This document shows, piece by piece, positions 1-5,721 of a DNA stretch of 25,208 bases. The position numbers and the translations under genes are program-made. Position 1 is the stretch's first letter. Each line of letters starts with the position of its first letter. The notes below the pieces were generated by a model that saw nothing but the letters and a program-made list of their open reading frames with translations, ran no database searches and was not told where the DNA came from. Origin of the DNA: an uncultured Collinsella sp. (lineage in GTDB: Bacteria > Actinomycetota > Coriobacteriia > Coriobacteriales > Coriobacteriaceae); contig UQQL01000023.1 in assembly GCA_900543275.1 (NCBI GenBank), positions 1 through 25,208 on the forward strand, in the 5' to 3' direction.

Positions 1-1
1 C

Positions 2-1534
2 GTCGCAGTCGGCAAGCCCGATGACGTGATTGCCGCCGCTCCTGCCGCCACGCCGGTTATCGACTACGGCGAGCAGTTTGTCTGCCCCGGCTTTCATGAC
101 GCTCATCTGCACTTCTTCCATACCTCGGTCGGTTCCTCGCCGTACATGCTCATGGATATGGGCACGTCTGAGGCGGCACTGGTGCAACATGCGCTCGAGT
201 TTTCCCAGGACTTGCCCGACGACGCTTGGGTTGTGACGCAGGGCTGGCGCGATTACCGTTGGGACCCGCCCGAGCATCCTAGCAAGGCGTCGCTCGATGC
301 GGCATTCCCCGATCGTCCCTGCGTTATGTATTCGGGCGACGGGCACACGCTTTGGCTCAACAGCCGTGCACTCGAGGCGCTCGGCGTCACGCGCGACAGT
401 GAGCCGCCGGCGGGCGGCAGCTACGACAAGGACGCAAACGGCGAGCTCACGGGCATTGCTCACGAGGCGGCTGCCATGCAGCTGCTGCCGCGCTGCCTTG
501 AGTGGCTGGGGGAGGATCGCATTGCAAGCGCTTACGCCGATCAAATGAGGCGTATGGCCGAGCAGGGCATCACCTCGATCTGCGACATGTCGCTCATGCC
601 CATGCCGGGCTGCGATTTTATCCGCGACGACGTCTATGACAAGCTGCAAACAGCCGGCAAGCTGGGCATTCGTGCCCATCTGTTCCCCACACTGCTGGAT
701 GACCAGTCGCGCTTAGAAGAACTGCAGATCCGCTACGCGAACAACGCGCTGCTCTCGGCGCCGGGTTTTAAGCAGTTCTTCGACGGCGTCTCGAGCGAGC
801 ACACGGCATATCTCACCGAGCCCTATACCAATCCACGCTTCCCGGGCGACCAGGGCCGTCTGACGGTTCCTGCCGAGCGCATGCGCAAGCTGGTTCTGGC
901 GGCTGCGGAGCGCGGTCACACCGTACGCATCCACGTCATTGGTGACGGTGCGATTCATGCCGCGCTGGATATCTTCGAGGAAGCGGCCGACCTGTATGGC
1001 CTGCCCCAGCACGGCCATAACACGCTCGAGCACCTGGAGAACCTTCTGCCCGAGGACATCGACCGCCTGCGCAGGCTCAACGTGGTTGCTTCGAGCCAGC
1101 CCTGCCACATTACACTCGACCCGGGTGGACCGGAGCGCGATCTGGGCCTGGAGCGTAGCCGCATCATGTGGCCGTTCGCAACCTATAAGCAGCGCGGCAT
1201 TCGCCAAGCCTTCGGTACCGACAGCCCTATCACGCCCGTTACCAGCATGAACGTGCTCTACGCGGCTATCACGCGCCAAGACCCCAAAAGCCACTGGCCC
1301 GAGGGCGGCTGGTTGCCGAGCGAGCGTATCGATGCGGCAACGGCTCTGCGTAACTACACCCTGGGCAGCGCCTATGCAGCGGGCGACGAGCAAAACCTCG
1401 GCAGCCTGGAACCCGGCAAATACGCCGATCTAGTAGTCCTGGACCAAAACCCGCTCACCATTGACCCCCAAGAGCTCCAGGACACCAAGGTTCAGGCCAC
1501 CTATCTGGCAGGCAACCTAATCTACGAGCGCTAA
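2..1534 (+). CDS. Amidohydrolase family protein (YtcJ-like), 5'-truncated by window edge
   Basis: The frame is open from base 2 with no start that fits the family, so the N-terminus lies outside the window; 510 codons are visible and perhaps 25-40 residues are missing. The first visible domain boundary is the C-P-G-F-H-D-A-H-L-H stretch, whose HxH pair (visible residues 35 and 37) is the first metal-ligand motif of the amidohydrolase superfamily. Later come R-I-H-V-I-G-D-G-A (a metal histidine) and F-G-T-D-S-P near visible residue 406 (the conserved metal aspartate). The C-terminus ends in the usual G-S-L-E-P-G-K-Y-A-D-L-V-V-L-D beta-sandwich return. This is the Amidohydro_3/YtcJ subgroup of TIM-barrel hydrolases, whose substrates are mostly unknown. 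It is cytoplasmic by appearance. No operon partner is visible; more than 900 bases follow before the next gene. Family assignment is firm, substrate is not. Confidence 0.9.
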   Translation, partial: VAVGKPDDVIAAAPAATPVIDYGEQFVCPGFHDAHLHFFHTSVGSSPYMLMDMGTSEAALVQHALEFSQDLPDDAWVVTQGWRDYRWDPPEHPSKASLDAAFPDRPCVMYSGDGHTLWLNSRALEALGVTRDSEPPAGGSYDKDANGELTGIAHEAAAMQLLPRCLEWLGEDRIASAYADQMRRMAEQGITSICDMSLMPMPGCDFIRDDVYDKLQTAGKLGIRAHLFPTLLDDQSRLEELQIRYANNALLSAPGFKQFFDGVSSEHTAYLTEPYTNPRFPGDQGRLTVPAERMRKLVLAAAERGHTVRIHVIGDGAIHAALDIFEEAADLYGLPQHGHNTLEHLENLLPEDIDRLRRLNVVASSQPCHITLDPGGPERDLGLERSRIMWPFATYKQRGIRQAFGTDSPITPVTSMNVLYAAITRQDPKSHWPEGGWLPSERIDAATALRNYTLGSAYAAGDEQNLGSLEPGKYADLVVLDQNPLTIDPQELQDTKVQATYLAGNLIYER

Positions 1535-1553
1535 GTATTCATGTCTTACCGTT

Positions 1554-1601
1554 AAACGCGGCTTGGGCAGCTTATTTTGGGATGGCGCTCGAGCCGCGTT
1601 T
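1554..1601. terminator. Dyad downstream of the amidohydrolase gene (possible weak terminator)
   Basis: Ten-base arms AAACGCGGCT (1554-1563) and AGCCGCGTTT (1592-1601) are perfectly complementary with a 28-base spacer. It begins 19 bases after the stop codon. The spacer is long and the T-tract short, so termination is only a possibility. Confidence 0.35.
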
Positions 1602-1790
1602 GCGTTTCGGTGAGGATCCGCCATGTGCGTCCCTGCTCTGTTGGATTTGGGCGCGGGGTTGAGGTGCTGCTGCTCCGTGCGTTCAATTTGGACATCAGCA
1701 GTGCAACCTCATGTGTTTTGCATACTTCACATTACAGATTGCATAAAAAGGCCGGGATGTTCTTTCTGGCCCTGATGTACCCCCGCCTGG

Positions 1791-2030
1791 ACCGTGCAAA
1801 AAACGGAGTATTCAGCACCGCGAGCTCTGCCGGTGCCGCTGCGGCTGAGTAACGTTGCGGAGATTGACGTCATTTTGGGCTCCGGTACGGCGCGAAGTAC
1901 GCCCATTTGTCCCAACGGGGTCTGCCCACCGACCAAAACCGCCCGCTGAAGGCGTTCTGGGGACCAATAAGGTATGTCCGGCGCGTATGCAGCCGTCCTG
2001 GCTTGCTGAATACTCCCAAAAATGCACGGT
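1791..2030. repeat. About 240-bp element with imperfect terminal inverted repeats (MITE-like candidate)
   Basis: The left end (from 1791) reads ACCGTGCA, a run of A, then GGAGTATTCAGCA. The reverse complement of the right end (to 2030) reads ACCGTGCA, a run of T, then GGGAGTATTCAGCA. Each arm is about 27 bases and they match except in the homopolymer core and one base beside it. No flanking target duplication is evident. The interior has overlapping minus-strand open frames but no start with a convincing ribosome binding site, and I recognise no product. The stretch 1535-2452 contains no gene I can support. Confidence 0.45.
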
Positions 2031-2106
2031 GCTCCCCAGGGGACCCGTGCGCGCAGCGAAAACCATGCCCACATTCCTATCCGCATCGCCATTTTGCTGC
2101 ACTGAC

Positions 2107-2315
2107 TTTTCTGAATGCCGGGCCCGAATTAGTTAACCTGCCTCCCGTGTGGCTCCGGAGGGCGGGGCATAAGGTTTATCGCGAGTTCCGCACGAGCCGA
2201 AGGCCACTTAATGTGGCCTTCGTGCGAGCAGGACTGCCCGAGCAGGAAACCTTATGCCCCGCCCTCCGGAGCCACACGGGAGGCATCGCTAAGTTATCCC
2301 CCGGCATTCAGAAAA
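2107..2315. repeat. Large nested palindrome upstream of groES
   Basis: There are three nested dyads. The outermost arms are 16 bases (2107-2122 and 2300-2315, TTTTCTGAATGCCGGG and its complement). Inside are perfect 37-base arms (2141-2177 and 2247-2283). In the centre is a hairpin with GAAGGCCAC (2199-2207), loop TTAAT, and GTGGCCTTC (2213-2221). The segments between the dyads are not complementary, giving a cruciform or multi-branched fold. Its size far exceeds a normal terminator, and it lies more than 130 bases upstream of groES. A second element of the same design follows groL. Confidence 0.7.
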
Positions 2316-2354
2316 TCTAAGTGCCAAAAAATAAGATTTTTTGACTCCGTGTTG

Positions 2355-2360
2355 TATAAC
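2355..2360 (+). promoter_or_regulatory. Possible -10 box for groES-groL
   Basis: TATAAC lies 93 bases upstream of the groES start, the best -10 match in the 137 bases after the nested palindrome. There is no convincing -35 at 16-18 bases; TTGACT at 2341-2346 is too close. No CIRCE sequence (TTAGCACTC-N9-GAGTGCTAA) is visible between 2300 and 2452. Confidence 0.3.
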
Positions 2361-2411
2361 CCGCCATTCGTGGGTACCATTCAACGCGTACGCAAACAAA
2401 AAGGGTTAATT

Positions 2412-2430
2412 CGCGTGGCATAACCACGCG
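2412..2430. promoter_or_regulatory. Inverted repeat in the groES leader
   Basis: CGCGTGG (2412-2418), CATAA, then CCACGCG (2424-2430) form a perfect 7-bp dyad that ends just before the ribosome binding site (GGAGGAG, about 2441-2447). It could be a protein operator or an mRNA hairpin influencing translation or stability. It matches neither CIRCE (HrcA) nor the HAIR motif (HspR). Confidence 0.4.
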
Positions 2431-2452
2431 GCCCAAAAAGGAGGAGACAAGC

Positions 2453-2746
2453 ATGTCGTCTTTGAAGCCGCTTGCAGATCGTGTTCTGGTCAAGCCCGAC
2501 GAGGCCGAGCAGAAGACCGCTTCTGGTCTGTATATCGCTAGCAACGCCCAGGAGAAGCCGCAGCGCGGCACCATCGTTGCCGTTGGCGCCGGCAAGGTCA
2601 ACGACAAGGGTGAGCGCATCCCCATGGACGTCAAGGTCGGTGACGTTGTCATCTATGGTAAGTTCGGTGGCAACGAGGTCAAGGTCGACGGCGAGAAGTA
2701 TCTGCTGATGCGCGCCGACGACATCTACGCTGTCGTCGAGGCCTAG
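2453..2746 (+). CDS. groES: GroES co-chaperonin
   Basis: This 97-residue protein is the heptameric lid of the GroEL folding chamber in the cytoplasm. It begins M-S-S-L-K-P-L-A-D-R-V-L-V-K, the classic GroES opening, followed by the mobile loop (E-Q-K-T-A-S-G-L-Y-I, about residues 19-28) that docks on GroEL. It then has the dome-forming segment and the C-terminal L-M-R-A-D-D-I-Y-A-V-V end. Length is normal for the family. ATG at 2453 is preceded by a strong GGAGGAG site with good spacing. groL follows after 96 bases, so the two are probably one operon. The leader carries a 7-bp inverted repeat but no CIRCE element. Confidence 0.98.
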   Translation: MSSLKPLADRVLVKPDEAEQKTASGLYIASNAQEKPQRGTIVAVGAGKVNDKGERIPMDVKVGDVVIYGKFGGNEVKVDGEKYLLMRADDIYAVVEA

Positions 2747-2842
2747 TCTCGTCAGAATCTCTGATTCGTCTTTGAACGCGCCCGCCGCATAGGACTCGGA
2801 AGCGGCGACGCGAGTCACATTTCTTTTGGAGGATTACCTACC

Positions 2843-4480
2843 ATGGCAAAGAACATTACGTTCAACACCGATGCCCGCGCTAAGCTTGCCAAGGGCGTCA
2901 ACACTCTGGCCGACGCCGTTACCGTCACCATGGGCCCCAAGGGTCGCTACGTTGCGCTGCAGCGCACGTTTGGTGCTCCGACCATCACCAACGACGGCGT
3001 TTCTGTCGCCAAGGAGATCGAGCTCGAGGACAACATCGAGAACATGGGTGCCCAGCTGGTGAAGGAGGTCGCCACCAAGACCAACGACACCGTGGGTGAC
3101 GGCACCACCACCGCAACCCTGCTCGCTCAAGCCATCGTCAACGACGGCCTGCGCAACGTCGCCGCTGGCGCCAACCCGCTGGCCATCCGTCGCGGCATCG
3201 ACAAGGCCGTCAACGCCGCCGTCGCCGAGATGAAGAAGCAGGCCAAGCCGGTCGAGACCAAGGAGCAGATTGCTTCCGTCGGTACCATCTCCGCCGGTGA
3301 CCCCGAGGTCGGCGAGAAGATCGCCGAGGCCATGGAGGTCGTGGGCAAGGACGGCGTCATCACCGTCGAGGATTCCCAGACGTTCGACATCACCATCGAC
3401 ACCGTCGAGGGCATGCAGTTCGACAAGGGCTATGTCTCCGCTTACTTCGTCACGGACAACGACCGCATGGAGGCCGTGATGAAGGATCCGTACATCCTCA
3501 TCACCGACCAGAAGATCTCCAGCGTCCAGGACATCATGCCTGTTCTCGAGGCTGTCCAGCGCGCTGGCCGTGGCCTGCTCATCATCGCTGAGGACATCGA
3601 CGGCGAGGCTCTGCCTACCCTGGTCCTCAACAAGATCCGTGGCGCCCTTAACGTCTGCGCCGTCAAGGCCCCGGGCTACGGCGATCGCCGCAAGCGCATC
3701 CTCGAGGACATCGCCGTCCTCACCGGTGGCCAGGCTGCCCTGGACGAGCTGGGCGTGAAGGTCGCTGACATCACCGCAGATATGCTCGGTACCGCTAAGT
3801 CCGTCACCATCTCCAAGGACAACACCGTCGTCGTCGGCGGCGCTGGCTCCAAGGAGGCCATCGACGCTCGTATCGCTCAGATCAAGGGTGAGATGGAGAA
3901 CACCACCTCTGACTTCGACCGCGAGAAGCTCCAGGAGCGCCTGGCCAAGCTCTCCGGTGGCGTTGCCGTCATCAAGGTCGGCGCTGCTACCGAGTCCGAG
4001 CTCAAGGAGATCAAGCACCGCGTCGAGGACGCCCTGCAGGCAACCCGCGCTGCTGTCGAGGAGGGCATCGTCGCCGGTGGCGGCGTCGCCTTCATGGACG
4101 CTGCTCCTGCGCTCGACGCCGTTGAGCTCGACGACCCCGAGGAGAAGATCGGTGTCGACATCGTCAAGAAGGCTCTGACCGCTCCGGTCGCCACCATCGC
4201 CAAGAACGCTGGCTTTGAGGGCGCTGTCGTGGTCGACAAGGTTGCCGAGCTGCCCGCCGGCCAGGGTCTCAACTCTGCCAACGGCGAGTGGGGCGACATG
4301 ATCGAGATGGGCGTCCTCGACCCCGTCAAGGTCAGCCGCGTCACCCTGCAGAACGCTGCTTCTGTCGCCAGCCTGATCCTCATCACCGAGGCTACCGTCT
4401 CCGATGTGCCCAAGAACACTCAGCTTGAGGACGCTATCGCTGCTGCTACCGCTGGTCAGCAGGGCGGCGGTATGTACTAA
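2843..4480 (+). CDS. groL: GroEL chaperonin (60 kDa)
   Basis: This 545-residue ATP-dependent chaperonin works as a tetradecamer with GroES in the cytoplasm. Visible hallmarks are the N-terminal A-K-N-I-T-F, the nucleotide-binding V-T-M-G-P-K-G-R (about residues 28-35), the catalytic D-G-T-T-T-A-T motif (about 87-93), and the C-terminal glycine-methionine tail, here short (G-G-G-M-Y). The apical and intermediate domains are complete and of standard length. ATG at 2843 follows TTTGGAGG with suitable spacing. Codon use is strongly biased (GCC, AAG, GAG, ATC), as expected of a highly expressed gene. It follows groES; the next gene downstream is about 650 bases away, beyond a long palindrome that may end the transcript. 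Confidence 0.98.
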   Translation: MAKNITFNTDARAKLAKGVNTLADAVTVTMGPKGRYVALQRTFGAPTITNDGVSVAKEIELEDNIENMGAQLVKEVATKTNDTVGDGTTTATLLAQAIVNDGLRNVAAGANPLAIRRGIDKAVNAAVAEMKKQAKPVETKEQIASVGTISAGDPEVGEKIAEAMEVVGKDGVITVEDSQTFDITIDTVEGMQFDKGYVSAYFVTDNDRMEAVMKDPYILITDQKISSVQDIMPVLEAVQRAGRGLLIIAEDIDGEALPTLVLNKIRGALNVCAVKAPGYGDRRKRILEDIAVLTGGQAALDELGVKVADITADMLGTAKSVTISKDNTVVVGGAGSKEAIDARIAQIKGEMENTTSDFDREKLQERLAKLSGGVAVIKVGAATESELKEIKHRVEDALQATRAAVEEGIVAGGGVAFMDAAPALDAVELDDPEEKIGVDIVKKALTAPVATIAKNAGFEGAVVVDKVAELPAGQGLNSANGEWGDMIEMGVLDPVKVSRVTLQNAASVASLILITEATVSDVPKNTQLEDAIAAATAGQQGGGMY

Positions 4481-4506
4481 GGCCGACAAGGTCTAGAACT
4501 CCCACC

Positions 4507-4651
4507 GGGAATCCGGGGGCGCGACGGGGGCTTCTCTCCGGAACGTCCTCGGACATGCAAAGAGGCTCCGCATCGCGCTTCGCGCTGCGGAGCCTCTTTG
4601 CGTCCTGCGGAATATTCCGGAGAGAAGCCCCCGTCGCGCCCCCGGATTCCC
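4507..4651. repeat. Large nested palindrome downstream of groL
   Basis: Perfect 36-base outer arms (4507-4542 and 4616-4651) enclose a perfect 16-bp inner hairpin (GCAAAGAGGCTCCGCA 4557-4572, complement 4586-4601) with a 13-base GC-rich loop. Two 14-base linkers (4543-4556 and 4602-4615) are not complementary to each other, but each contains a tiny hairpin. The architecture resembles the element at 2107-2315 while the sequence differs. It starts 26 bases after the groL stop, so it may also end or stabilise the groE mRNA, but there is no T-tract. Confidence 0.7.
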
Positions 4652-4675
4652 TGCGCTTGCGGCCTTGAGGTCGGC

Positions 4676-4876
4676 GTGGGCGGAGGACTTGGTTGTTGGG
4701 AATACGTGTCCCGGTCGCTGTTTCGCGGCTTTGCCGCGAAAGGCGCGCCGCTTTGGGGCGAGTGGAGGATGTGGTTGTTGCAGTGGCTTGTCCCCTTCGC
4801 TGTTTCGCGCTTTGCGCGAAAAGCGCGCTACTTTGGGATGGGTGGGGAACGTGGTTGTTGTGGCAACTGATCCCCA
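4676..4876. repeat. About 80-bp imperfect tandem repeats (two and a half copies)
   Basis: The octamer GGTTGTTG recurs at 4691, 4773 and 4853, spacing 82 and 80. Between copies are conserved hairpins: TTTCGCGGC-TTT-GCCGCGAAA (4721-4741) and TTTCGCGC-TTT-GCGCGAAA (4803-4821). Each is followed by a GCGCGC/GCTNCTTTGGG stretch. The stems differ in length yet remain fully paired. It looks like a REP-type intergenic repeat rather than coding DNA. Confidence 0.6.
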
Positions 4877-4898
4877 CCACAAATTACCCTTGGCATAC

Positions 4899-4926
4899 TT
4901 GCGCGAACGATTGCTCGTGCTACACT
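4899..4926 (+). promoter_or_regulatory. Candidate promoter of the ribU-ecf operon
   Basis: TTGCGC (4899-4904), a 16-base spacer, then TGC-TACACT (-10 at 4921-4926, with an extended -10 TG). Transcription would start near 4933, exactly where the riboswitch P1 helix begins, which supports the call. Confidence 0.5.
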
Positions 4927-4932
4927 TGCAAT

Positions 4933-5120
4933 TGCTGTTTCAGGGCGGGGTGAAATTCCCCACTGGCGGTAAATCGGGCGGTGTCAAAGGGGCGCCGTGG
5001 CGCAGGCGAGATGCCTGCGGCCGAGCCGATGAGTCCGCGACCCGTGTGTGCGTTGGTTCGCATGCCGGCTGAACTGGTGGGATCCCAGTACCAACGGTTA
5101 GAGTCCGGATGAAAGAGGCA
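4933..5120 (+). promoter_or_regulatory. FMN riboswitch (RFN element)
   Basis: The conserved core is unmistakable: CAGGGCGGGGTGAAATTCCC (from 4941), then ACTGGCGGTAAA, AGTCCGCGA, a variable hairpin arm, AACTGGTGGGATCCCAGT, ACCAACGGTTAGAGTCCGGA and TGAAAGAGG. P1 probably pairs TGCTGTTT (4933-4940) with AAAGAGGCA (5112-5120). The ribU ATG is at 5131, only about 10 bases after P1, and the ribosome binding site (GAGGCAGG) overlaps the P1 3' strand. There is no room for a terminator, so FMN most likely blocks translation initiation directly. The family binds FMN and represses riboflavin synthesis or uptake genes; the translational mechanism is inference. Confidence 0.96.
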
Positions 5121-5130
5121 GGTGATCTTA

Positions 5131-5721
5131 ATGTCTGAACAGTCGCAGCATATCCATTTTGAGAACACGAATAGGTGGAGCACCAAACAGCTCGTTACCA
5201 TGGCGCTGATGTGCGCCTTGGGCGCCCTGTTTATGTATGTGCAGCTGCCCATCCTTCCTTCGGCGCCGTTTTTGACGTATGACCCGTCGCTGGTGCCGGC
5301 GATGGTGTGTGGATTTGCGTATGGCCCTGGTGCCGGCACTGCTGTTGCCGCCATGGCGATCGTTATCCATGCGCTCACCACGGGTGACTGGGTCGGCGCG
5401 CTTATGAACCTGGTTGCCACGCTGGGCTACATTCTGCCCGCGGCTATCGTCTACCAGAAGATGCATACCTATAAGGGTGCCGTGATTGGTCTGGTGCTCG
5501 GCGTCATTGCCGCTACGGCGTTGTCTATGGTCGCAAACCTTACCATTGGCGTATGGTTCTGGTATGGCTCGGTCGATGTGATCGCCCCGCTTATGATTCC
5601 TGCCGTGCTGCCGTTCAACCTTATCAAGACCGTGCTTAACTCGGTGTTGACGCTAGCGGTGTATAAAGCAGTCTCCAACCTCATCACGCCTAAAAAGGAC
5701 CAGGTCAAAGGCCGCGCATGA
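5131..5721 (+). CDS. ribU: Riboflavin ECF transporter substrate-binding S component (RibU)
   Basis: The 196-residue integral membrane protein is the substrate-specific component of an energy-coupling factor importer and takes up riboflavin. After a polar N-terminus, T-K-Q-L-V-T-M-A-L-M-C-A-L-G-A-L opens the first of about six hydrophobic segments. A P-S-A-P-F-L-T-Y-D-P-S-L-V-P motif typical of RibU-type S components follows near residue 45. The FMN riboswitch directly upstream supports riboflavin as ligand. I choose ATG 5131 because it sits eight bases after the purine-rich site; an in-frame GTG at 5122 overlaps that site. The stop overlaps the next gene's ATG by four bases, indicating translational coupling. 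Confidence 0.93.
   Translation: MSEQSQHIHFENTNRWSTKQLVTMALMCALGALFMYVQLPILPSAPFLTYDPSLVPAMVCGFAYGPGAGTAVAAMAIVIHALTTGDWVGALMNLVATLGYILPAAIVYQKMHTYKGAVIGLVLGVIAATALSMVANLTIGVWFWYGSVDVIAPLMIPAVLPFNLIKTVLNSVLTLAVYKAVSNLITPKKDQVKGRA

Noticed and set aside
1577..1852. Plus-strand open frame of 91 codons after the amidohydrolase
   Set aside because: Irregular composition, no start signal and overlap with a dyad and the repeat element.
1727..2102. Two overlapping minus-strand open frames of about 100-120 codons
   Set aside because: They run across the inverted-repeat element, have no convincing ribosome site or domain, and overlap in different frames. Their reading may be a multi-copy repeat, so I do not call genes.
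2341..2360. TTGACT and TATAAC as a complete groE promoter
   Set aside because: The spacing is only eight bases, far below the usual 16-18, so only the -10 was kept, at low confidence.
2834..4489. Long minus-strand open frame antisense to groL (551 codons)
   Set aside because: It mirrors the biased codon use of groL, has a low-complexity Leu/Asp/Gly-rich translation and no ribosome binding site.
4676..4876. CRISPR-like array
   Set aside because: Units are imperfect, with no fixed repeat/spacer pattern and internal hairpins; no cas genes are present.
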